From the NCBI GenBank assembly GCA_002358345.1, contig DEOR01000024.1:61567-73196 (forward strand): a stretch of DNA of 11,630 nt. Reading direction: 5' to 3'. Source of the DNA: Proteobacteria bacterium UBA3413 (GTDB taxonomy: Bacteria > Pseudomonadota > Gammaproteobacteria > Magnimaribacterales > D2472). Below the pieces are notes generated by a model. The model saw nothing but the letters and a program-made list of their open reading frames with translations, was not told the DNA's origin and made no database searches. How positions within the stretch are numbered: position 1 is the first letter of the stretch; each line of letters opens with the position of its first letter. Both the position numbers and the translations under genes were made by a program. Shown here one piece after another: positions 1-5,554 of this stretch.

Positions 1-38
1 TTTTTTGCTGCCGGTTTTTTAGTAGTCTTAGTGGCCAT
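1..38 (-). CDS. Lys/Ala-rich basic protein, N-terminus only (runs off left edge)
   Basis: Only the first 12 codons are visible. They read leftward from an ATG at 36-38 as MATKTTKKPAAK, and the reading frame leaves the window open. A strong Shine-Dalgarno sequence (AAAGGAGG, complement of 43-50) sits four bases upstream of the ATG, and a candidate promoter lies at 71-99, so a genuine well-translated gene starts here. The run of Lys, Thr and Ala with a Pro resembles the basic tails of histone H1-like or other nucleoid-associated DNA-binding proteins. A basic N-terminal extension of some other enzyme is equally possible. No domain can be assigned from 12 residues, so the functional guess is weak while the start site is well supported. 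Confidence 0.6.
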   Translation of the reverse strand, partial: MATKTTKKPAAK

Positions 39-70
39 TTTTCCTCCTTTGGAAAAGTTTATTACTACGA

Positions 71-99
71 AATTTATTCCTAATTTTAGAATTTGTCTA
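71..99 (-). promoter_or_regulatory. Candidate sigma-70 promoter for the leftward Lys/Ala-rich gene
   Basis: On the minus strand TAGACA (complement of 94-99, five of six matches to TTGACA) is followed after exactly 17 bases by TAAATT (complement of 71-76, four of six matches to TATAAT). Transcription would begin near 64, giving a leader of about 26 bases that contains the AAAGGAGG ribosome binding site. The region is very A+T-rich, so chance matches are common; the ideal spacing and the strong downstream start are what support it. Confidence 0.4.
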
Positions 100-491
100 T
101 AAATATTTTTTATGAAAATAAAAAATATTTTCAGTTAAAAAATGGATGTAAAAAAATTATTCATGCAAGTTATCCTATAATTCTATTTATTGAATCATTA
201 AAAGAAAGCATGGAACAGCCTATTAAATACTGGTCTCCATCGATAGCGCCATCTGGCATGACTTATTATGATGGCTCACTATTTCCTGAGTGGAAGAATA
301 GTCTTTTTATTTCCGCTCTAGTGCCCGGAGACGTAAGACGTCTGGAAATTTCTAATTCAAAGATCCTCAGTGAAGAGATTTTATTTTTGGATCTTGGTAG
401 GGTAAGAGATATCGCAACTTCTCCGGATGGAAGCCTTATTGTGGCAACTGATGGGGCCCAAGGAAAATTGGTCAGAGTGATTAAGAAATAA
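93..491 (+). pseudogene. C-terminal remnant of a PQQ-dependent sugar dehydrogenase
   Basis: The open frame starts at a TTG (93) and has 132 codons; recognisable homology begins near residue 38 (about position 204). From there it matches the end of aldose sugar dehydrogenase / glucose-sorbosone dehydrogenase family proteins (YliI-like): MEQPIKYW, SPSIAPSGM (residues 48-56), FPEWKNSLF, VRRLE, DLGRVRDI and SPDGSLIVATD, ending in a G-LVRV strand. These beta-propeller enzymes are usually about 350-400 residues and oxidise sugars in the periplasm with PQQ. Here the signal peptide, the catalytic histidine and most blades are absent. The first ~37 codons are A+T-rich and do not resemble the family. 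Neither the TTG at 93 nor the ATG at 210, which corresponds to an internal Met in relatives, has a good ribosome binding site, and the TTG overlaps the leftward promoter. It is most likely a decayed 3' end; expression as a stand-alone fragment cannot be excluded. Confidence 0.7.
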
Positions 492-569
492 TTAAAGGCC
501 TCTCGTTAGAATGCTGTAGCTTTATTTTGCCATCGTGAAGAGTGGTTGCTAGAGTGTTGGAAAGAAGCC

Positions 570-2252
570 TTAACTAATAAGTAAAACTTCTTTCATCTCC
601 CCTCTCATACAATGATTTGAAGACATGGAGCTTGAGTAAGCGCCAGCATTAATTAAAGCTAGATGTTTATGCATGCTGAGATCTTCAACCTCAAGCTTTT
701 CAAACCATACATCTAGGGCTTCATTAATATTGCCAACTACTTTATATGCTGAAAATTTTCCATGAAATTTTTCTAAAATTACAGGCTCAAATGGTAGGTC
801 GTAATTTGCGGGCTCAGGGGCAATATTAAACCCGGCATTCAATCCGATAAAATTTACATTGTGTTTTTTTTCTTGATAAGTTTTTTCTAGCACTAAAATA
901 CCAGCATCCTTAACAATATACTCCCCAGGTTCTATTGCAATATTCAGTTTACTGGGGCCAAAATGCTTTTTCACTAATTTAGTCCAAGCATTTAAATCCA
1001 GTGAAGCATCTGATTTATTATGAGGGACGCCCAAGCCTCCACCTAAATTAAGAGTTTTAACTTCCGGGATAGCGGCAATAAATGGTTTCACAGATTCGAA
1101 TACATGCGATAGTTGTTGCAAACTATCATTTAAATAGCCACAACCCGTATGAAAATGAATGGTGTTAATTGAAACTCCATTGCTTCTTGCAATTTTTAAA
1201 AAATCATTTAATTGCGCTTGGTAAATACCAAATTTAGTTAGATTAACGCCTGTATACTGCAACTTTTCATTGCCGCTCCTGCTAATACCAGTCTGCGGAT
1301 TAATGCGAATGCCCAAACTATTAGTTAGGCCATTTTTTATGCATCTTTTGAGGGTTGTGATGCTGTCACAATTAATATGAATCCCCTTGTATTGTTTTAA
1401 TATTAAAAAATCTTTATCAGAAAGAGATGTTGCAGTTAAAGAAATATCTTGAGGGAGAAAGCCGCAGCTTACAGCGTGAACGATTTCCTGGGGAGAGCAT
1501 GCGTCAATGCCGCACATCCCACCAATTTTCATCTGGGTTAATAGGGGAGTAAATCTATTGGCTTTCATGGCATAAAAAATATTTGTACGCTTAGAGAGCC
1601 CTAGGCTAGAAAAAGCCTGCTTTAATCTTAATAAATTGTCATGCACACGGGCTGCAGAGTAAAAAAATGTTGGCACATCTGCGTGCCTTGCAAGCTCTTT
1701 AACCAAACGCCCGGCTAAATAGAGCTGATCATTTTTATAGGTAAAATCCTCTCGCTCCCACCACATTTTTTCGGAGTATAAAATGCCTGCATTGTCCCCC
1801 AGCACAGCATTAGTAAATAGTGTTTTGTCTTTCTTGCCACGAACAATTCCCCGACAATTAGAAGAGCTACAATTGCACTTGAAGGATTTAAATAAATAAT
1901 CCTCTGTTTCTGTATAATCCATATACAAGTATGAATTTTTCTTGATTGGCTTGATCGCCCATACCTCAAGCTTCTGCATATCTACCTTGATATTTGGATC
2001 GCATGAGTGAAGGAAATACCCGGAAAAATAAGTATCATGCAAATGAAGATTTTTGCTAATCTGCAAAGTGTGCTGCAGGATATCAGGTACTTTTGGGCCA
2101 GTAATTTTTGCTAGATAATCTCCTGCCTTGAAAGATTTATTGGTTAGCACTCCCAACCCTTTACTTCTAGAGGTTTTATGTATTGTAAAATCTATTTTTT
2201 GTGGAAACAGGGGGTTGCTGCCAAAACGACGCGGGTAAACAGATGTGTTCAA
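570..2252 (-). CDS. SET-domain / fold-III PLP-dependent decarboxylase fusion protein
   Basis: 560 residues, apparently two enzymes in one chain. Residues ~20-140 form a compact SET lysine-methyltransferase domain without pre-SET: GLG (32-34, SAM loop), LHSCDPN (81-87), MDY (111-113, with the catalytic Tyr), then CNC and C133 of a post-SET motif; C84, C126, C128 and C133 could supply all four zinc ligands. Residues ~168-560 match LysA/ornithine decarboxylase: FYAMKAN with the PLP lysine K230, GIDACSPQE, TKFGI, HFHTG (366-370), GGGLG (404-408), EPGEY (441-445) and NAGAYSSSMSSN (535-546). The N of the usual NHSC SET motif is Leu here. The dimer-interface motif GPxCExxD reads GNINEALD, so the catalytic Cys is Asn510, and the Tyr of SSNY is His547. 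The start is TTG with AGGAG eight to nine bases upstream; no nearby ATG exists. It is transcribed alone, divergently from the persulfide dioxygenase. Domain identities are confident; substrates (protein lysine, free amino acid or polyamine precursor) are unknown. Confidence 0.88.
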   Translation of the reverse strand: MNTSVYPRRFGSNPLFPQKIDFTIHKTSRSKGLGVLTNKSFKAGDYLAKITGPKVPDILQHTLQISKNLHLHDTYFSGYFLHSCDPNIKVDMQKLEVWAIKPIKKNSYLYMDYTETEDYLFKSFKCNCSSSNCRGIVRGKKDKTLFTNAVLGDNAGILYSEKMWWEREDFTYKNDQLYLAGRLVKELARHADVPTFFYSAARVHDNLLRLKQAFSSLGLSKRTNIFYAMKANRFTPLLTQMKIGGMCGIDACSPQEIVHAVSCGFLPQDISLTATSLSDKDFLILKQYKGIHINCDSITTLKRCIKNGLTNSLGIRINPQTGISRSGNEKLQYTGVNLTKFGIYQAQLNDFLKIARSNGVSINTIHFHTGCGYLNDSLQQLSHVFESVKPFIAAIPEVKTLNLGGGLGVPHNKSDASLDLNAWTKLVKKHFGPSKLNIAIEPGEYIVKDAGILVLEKTYQEKKHNVNFIGLNAGFNIAPEPANYDLPFEPVILEKFHGKFSAYKVVGNINEALDVWFEKLEVEDLSMHKHLALINAGAYSSSMSSNHCMRGEMKEVLLIS

Positions 2253-2275
2253 TGTTTAAGCTCCTGAAAAATTAC

Positions 2276-2304
2276 TTTATAAGCCCTTTTTATATTTCAA
2301 GCAA
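2276..2304 (-). promoter_or_regulatory. Candidate promoter for the SET-decarboxylase fusion gene
   Basis: On the minus strand TTGCTT (complement of 2299-2304) and TATAAA (complement of 2276-2281) are separated by 17 bases. The -10 matches five of six consensus bases and the -35 three of six. Transcription would start near 2270, about 18 bases before the TTG start, and the leader would contain the AGGAG ribosome binding site. The site lies in the 156-base divergent gap with the persulfide dioxygenase gene. Confidence 0.4.
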
Positions 2305-2408
2305 TCATTTTTTTATACTGCTGATCTGCATGATATACCCCCTTGAAATCTAAAGCTTTTTGAGTGAGTTTAGAGGCATGATTCAACTGGCTATGAGATA
2401 ATAAGATT

Positions 2409-3098
2409 ATGATTTTTCGACAATTATTGGATAAGCGGTCTTCAACTTTTTCATATATTTTAGGCTCAACCTCTGGCAATGCCATCATCATAGATCCTGT
2501 GCATGAGAATGTTTTGATCTATGAAACTCTATTGAGGCAGCTAGAATTAAACCTAAAATTCTCTATGGAAACCCATATTCATGCTGATCATATTTCTGGC
2601 TCAGGCCAGTTAAAGGAGTTGCTTGGGTGTGAAACTATTAGCGGTCATTCTGGGGCAAAGTGCTCCACAATAACGATGGTGGACCAGGAAGAACTGGAGA
2701 TTGATGATATTAAACTAAGGGCAATTTATTCTCCAGGCCATACCGCTGATTCGTATTGTTTCTTATTAGAGTCTGTTGAGCCTTATTTACTATTTTCTGG
2801 TGATACGCTTTTAATTCGAGGAAATGGAAGAACGGATTTTCAGAATGGAAACCCAGAAACGTTGTACGACTCGATTACTCAAAAACTATTTTTACTGCCT
2901 GAGAGCACAAAAGTATTTCCAGGCCATGACTATAATGGCTTTACTATGAGCACCATCAAAGAAGAAAAATTATATAACCCGCGATTCAATAGCAATAAAG
3001 AGCACTTTATTAATGTTATGAATTCTTTGGACCTGCCATCCCCCGCAATGATGGATGTGGTTATTCCTTTAAATAAAAATTGCGGTATGGAAAAATAA
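2409..3098 (+). CDS. ETHE1-type persulfide dioxygenase (metallo-beta-lactamase fold)
   Basis: 229 residues, close to the usual length for ETHE1/SdoA-type enzymes, which oxidise glutathione persulfide with O2 to sulfite and glutathione in the cytoplasm, using one ferrous iron. Visible motifs: THIHADH (55-61), SPGHTADS (109-116), SGDTLLIRG (130-138), the family-specific GRTDFQ (140-145) and FPGHDYNG (170-177). By analogy with human ETHE1 the iron ligands should be H56, H111 and D132; H58, D60, H61 and H173 are also present. The C-terminal NPRF and MMDVVIPLNKNCG match ETHE1 and separate it from glyoxalase II. The ATG start gives the conserved MIFRQLLD opening. There is little Shine-Dalgarno sequence ahead of it, but GATAAT at 2397-2402 would place a transcription start almost on the ATG, so a leaderless message is possible. 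yajQ follows after one base. Sulfurtransferase (rhodanese) fusions seen in some relatives are absent. Confidence 0.93.
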   Translation: MIFRQLLDKRSSTFSYILGSTSGNAIIIDPVHENVLIYETLLRQLELNLKFSMETHIHADHISGSGQLKELLGCETISGHSGAKCSTITMVDQEELEIDDIKLRAIYSPGHTADSYCFLLESVEPYLLFSGDTLLIRGNGRTDFQNGNPETLYDSITQKLFLLPESTKVFPGHDYNGFTMSTIKEEKLYNPRFNSNKEHFINVMNSLDLPSPAMMDVVIPLNKNCGMEK

Positions 3099-3099
3099 T

Positions 3100-3582
3100 A
3101 TGGCTTCATTCGACATTAAATCAGAGTTAGATAAACATGAGTTAACCAATGCTGTAGACCAGGCAAACAGGGTGTTACAAAATAGGTTTGACTTTAAGGG
3201 AACCAATGCATCTTTTGCACTCAACGCTAAAGAAATTCTTTTGTCGGCAAAAGAAGACTTCCAGATCAAGCAAATGGAGCCAGTACTGCATGAAGCGATG
3301 GCGAAGCGAGGGATTGATTTAAGAACACTGCAACCTGGAATCATAGAATCTTCAACCGGTGAAGCCCGTCAATCGATTAGCCTTCAAGAAGGCATTGACA
3401 GGGAGTTGGCTAAAAAAATTACCACACTTGTCAAACAGTCTAAAGTAAAGGTTCAAGCATCTGTTCAAGGCGAAAGCATCAGAATCAATGGCAAAAAGAG
3501 AGATGAGCTGCAAGAAATCATGCAGCTAATTAAAGATCAAAAATATGATATGCCATTACAGTTTGATAATTTTAGAGACTGA
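3100..3582 (+). CDS. yajQ: YajQ family nucleotide-binding protein
   Basis: 160 residues, essentially full length for YajQ/UPF0234 proteins (about 160-165). It carries the family landmarks: SFDI at the start, NRFDFKG (28-34), the central ISLQEGIDRELAKKI helix, IRINGKKRDELQ (127-138) and the closing PLQFDNFRD (152-160). Family members have two ferredoxin-like domains and bind nucleotides; a Xanthomonas homologue binds cyclic di-GMP and acts with a LysR-type regulator, so a regulatory role is known for the family but is not demonstrated here. Its ATG lies one base after the TAA of the persulfide dioxygenase gene (TAATATGG), which points to co-transcription and probably translational coupling; GGAAAA ten to fifteen bases upstream is the only ribosome-binding-like sequence. 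A candidate terminator hairpin follows about 25 bases after the stop, so the two genes look like a complete two-gene operon. Confidence 0.95.
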   Translation: MASFDIKSELDKHELTNAVDQANRVLQNRFDFKGTNASFALNAKEILLSAKEDFQIKQMEPVLHEAMAKRGIDLRTLQPGIIESSTGEARQSISLQEGIDRELAKKITTLVKQSKVKVQASVQGESIRINGKKRDELQEIMQLIKDQKYDMPLQFDNFRD

Positions 3583-3606
3583 TTTTTGGTCCTTGGAATG
3601 GAGTAG

Positions 3607-3640
3607 ATAACAGAGCCTAATGTTTATGGTTCTATTATTT
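3607..3640 (+). terminator. Candidate transcription terminator hairpin after yajQ
   Basis: The arms 3607-3617 (ATAACAGAGCC) and 3628-3638 (GGTTCTATTAT) pair over ten of eleven positions, with one C-A mismatch and one G-T wobble, around a 10-base loop. A short and interrupted T stretch (TTATTTC, 3635-3641) follows, so intrinsic termination is possible but not textbook. It lies 25 bases after the yajQ stop and just before the next gene's presumed promoter, the expected place for a terminator. Confidence 0.4.
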
Positions 3641-3660
3641 CTAGATAGTTTTATTCATTT

Positions 3661-3666
3661 TATAAA
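3661..3666 (+). promoter_or_regulatory. Possible -10 element for the oxygenase-pip-thrC genes
   Basis: TATAAA at 3661-3666 matches five of six bases of a -10 box. No good -35 stands 16-18 bases upstream (TTTCTA at 3638-3643 is poor and overlaps the yajQ hairpin). If used, transcription would begin near 3673, leaving only about 12 bases before the ATG at 3685; this would favour that ATG over the TTG at 3667. Confidence 0.25.
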
Positions 3667-3684
3667 TTGTCATACACTCTAGCT

Positions 3685-4572
3685 ATGGGGATTAAACATT
3701 TAAAATCTAACTCAAAAATTGAGAACATCCTAGAAGTCCTGGATCAAGATGCTGGTTTAATTATTGATGACATATTATCAAGTGAAGATCTCCAGCAAAT
3801 TAATAATGATCTTGAGCCTTATCTTAAAAATAATCTGAAAGGAGATAACGACTTCACTGGATTTCGAACAAAGAGGGTTGGCGCTCTTATGGCTCGCTCT
3901 CCAAAATGCCGAGAACTGGCTTTGAATCCTTTAATTAATCAAATTGCACAAAAATTTTTAGAGCCTCATTGTGATGGTTATCAACTCCATTTCACTTCTG
4001 CTATTTCCATTGGTCCCGGTGAAACTGAACAAGTTCTCCATCGTGACAGAGGTGTATGGGGCGGTTATGTTCCTAGGAAAATTGAAACGCAACTTAGCAC
4101 TGTATGGGCCATCACAGATTTTACAAAAAAGAATGGTGCCACCCAGGTAGTACCAGGTTCGCATAAATGGGACAAAGATAGATCTCCCATTCCGGAAGAA
4201 ATAGAATATGCGGAAATGTCAGCAGGCTCTGTCTTTATTTATACGGGCTCAGTCATTCATGGTGGTGGCAATAACACTAGTAATACTGACCGCTTGGGAG
4301 TGTTTTTGCATTATGCTCCAAGCTGGCTACGTCAAGGAGAAAATCAATACCTCTCTTGCCCTCCATCAATAGCTAAAAATTTACAACCTGAATTGAGAGA
4401 CTTGATGGGATATTCTCAGGGAGGCTATGTATTAGGCTTTTATACTGACCCAACTGATACCGAAGGTAAGCTTGAATCAGTGTCTCCTAAGAAAATGTTT
4501 GGAGAGTCTAATGATCCATTTCAAATCAAAACACCGGAAGAACTCGTTGACGGCTCATCAAAGAAAAATTAA
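3685..4572 (+). CDS. Phytanoyl-CoA dioxygenase family (PhyH) Fe(II)/2-oxoglutarate oxygenase
   Basis: 295 residues from ATG 3685, or 301 from an in-frame TTG at 3667; neither has a clear ribosome binding site, and the ATG is preferred. The double-stranded beta-helix iron site is visible: HRD (H107 and D109 from the ATG) in VLHRDRGVW, and the distal His (H180) in SVIHGGG, with the RLGVFLHYAP strand supplying the Arg (R191) expected to hold 2-oxoglutarate. WAITDF, NGATQVVPGSHKW and AGSVFIYTGS are typical of PhyH proteins. The enzyme would couple decarboxylation of 2-oxoglutarate to hydroxylation or a related oxidation of a small molecule. Family substrates range from phytanoyl-CoA to ectoine, quorum-sensing alkylquinolones and natural products, and nothing here fixes which. 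The gene is first in a rightward group, 19 bases before proline iminopeptidase. Confidence is high for the family and low for the substrate. Confidence 0.88.
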   Translation: MGIKHLKSNSKIENILEVLDQDAGLIIDDILSSEDLQQINNDLEPYLKNNLKGDNDFTGFRTKRVGALMARSPKCRELALNPLINQIAQKFLEPHCDGYQLHFTSAISIGPGETEQVLHRDRGVWGGYVPRKIETQLSTVWAITDFTKKNGATQVVPGSHKWDKDRSPIPEEIEYAEMSAGSVFIYTGSVIHGGGNNTSNTDRLGVFLHYAPSWLRQGENQYLSCPPSIAKNLQPELRDLMGYSQGGYVLGFYTDPTDTEGKLESVSPKKMFGESNDPFQIKTPEELVDGSSKKN

Positions 4573-4591
4573 TAAAGATATTTTATAAATA

Positions 4592-5554
4592 ATGGTGCAT
4601 CAACAAATGAAATTGTACCCATCAATTGAACCCTATGAGACTGGCTTTATGGATGCAGATGGGCATGAAATCTACTATGAGCAGTGCGGAAATCCTCAAG
4701 GAAAACCTGCTGTCTTTTTACATGGGGGACCTGGCGGGGGCGGAAGCAAAGATGTAAGAAGGTTTTTTAATCCTGAGATATATCGAATTATTGTTTTCGA
4801 TCAGAGGGGTTGTGGCAGAAGTAAACCACACGCTTGTTTAGAGAATAACACAACCTGGGACCTGGTAAGGGACATCGAATCTCTTCGAGAAAAACTAATC
4901 ATTGATAAATGGCTAGTGTTTGGTGGCTCCTGGGGAAGCACCTTGGCGCTAGCTTATGCGCAAACTCATCCGACCTCTGTGAGCCAAATGGTTCTAAGAG
5001 GAATATTTCTTCTGCGCAAAAAAGAGTTGGATTGGTTTTATCAAGAGGGAGCTAGTCACATCTTCCCTGAAGCCTGGGCAGATTTTATAAAGGTCATTGA
5101 AGCGGACAAGCAATCTAATATGATGCAGGCATATCATGAGATATTTACTGGCCCGGATCATCAGAAAAGTTTAGATGCTGCAATTGCCTGGTCGCGCTGG
5201 GAAGCTTCCTGCAGCAGCATGGATTACTCCCCAGCAAGAGTTGAAGGTTTTTCTAATCCAGAGTTTGCTCTTGCATTTGCGCTAATTGAAAATCATTATT
5301 TTATTAATAAAGGTTTTTTTGAAACTGAAGATCAATTATTAAAAGGAATAGATGTGATAAGGCACATCCCAACTGTCATTGTTCAAGGTCGCTATGACAT
5401 GGTTTGTCCAGCTGAAACTGCCTATCAACTCTCTAAGATGTGGCCGGAAGCCTCTTTGGTTATTGCGCCCTTTTCAGGCCACGCAGCATTTGAGCCAGAA
5501 ATCATTCATGAATTAATCAAGGTCACCGATCACTTTGGGGAAAATAATTCTTAA
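4592..5554 (+). CDS. pip: Proline iminopeptidase (peptidase family S33)
   Basis: 320 residues, matching the usual ~315-320 of the Serratia/Neisseria-type prolyl aminopeptidases, which remove N-terminal proline from peptides in the cytoplasm. An alpha/beta-hydrolase fold is clear: HGGPGGGG (44-51, oxyanion region), DQRGCGRS (70-77), the nucleophile elbow GGSWGS with Ser113, GRYDMVCP with the acid Asp269, and GHAAFEPE with His297. NNTTWDLV, AYAQTHP, VLRGIF, LIENHYF and IRHIPTVIVQGRYDM are hallmark stretches of this family and separate it from generic esterases. The ATG at 4592 gives seven residues before LYP, as in characterised relatives; an ATG at 4607 with GGTG nine bases upstream is an alternative start. 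It lies 19 bases after the oxygenase gene, and its TAA is directly followed by the ATG of threonine synthase. Confidence 0.93.
   Translation: MVHQQMKLYPSIEPYETGFMDADGHEIYYEQCGNPQGKPAVFLHGGPGGGGSKDVRRFFNPEIYRIIVFDQRGCGRSKPHACLENNTTWDLVRDIESLREKLIIDKWLVFGGSWGSTLALAYAQTHPTSVSQMVLRGIFLLRKKELDWFYQEGASHIFPEAWADFIKVIEADKQSNMMQAYHEIFTGPDHQKSLDAAIAWSRWEASCSSMDYSPARVEGFSNPEFALAFALIENHYFINKGFFETEDQLLKGIDVIRHIPTVIVQGRYDMVCPAETAYQLSKMWPEASLVIAPFSGHAAFEPEIIHELIKVTDHFGENNS

Noticed and set aside
492..573. An imperfect inverted repeat (TTAAAGGC at 492-499 and GCCTTAA at 567-573) in the convergent gap
   Set aside because: The loop is about 67 bases and the stem is short, with no T tract, so it is not convincing as a terminator or a mobile-element end.
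1715..1969. An 84-codon leftward open frame inside the SET-decarboxylase gene
   Set aside because: It lies in another frame of a gene with clear domain motifs across the same bases, and its translation resembles no family.
2297..2491. A 64-codon leftward open frame in the divergent gap, whose last ~35 residues look protein-like
   Set aside because: Its first part is opposite the strongly conserved start of the persulfide dioxygenase, it has no ribosome binding site, it contains the candidate promoter of the SET-decarboxylase gene, and I recognise no family in it.
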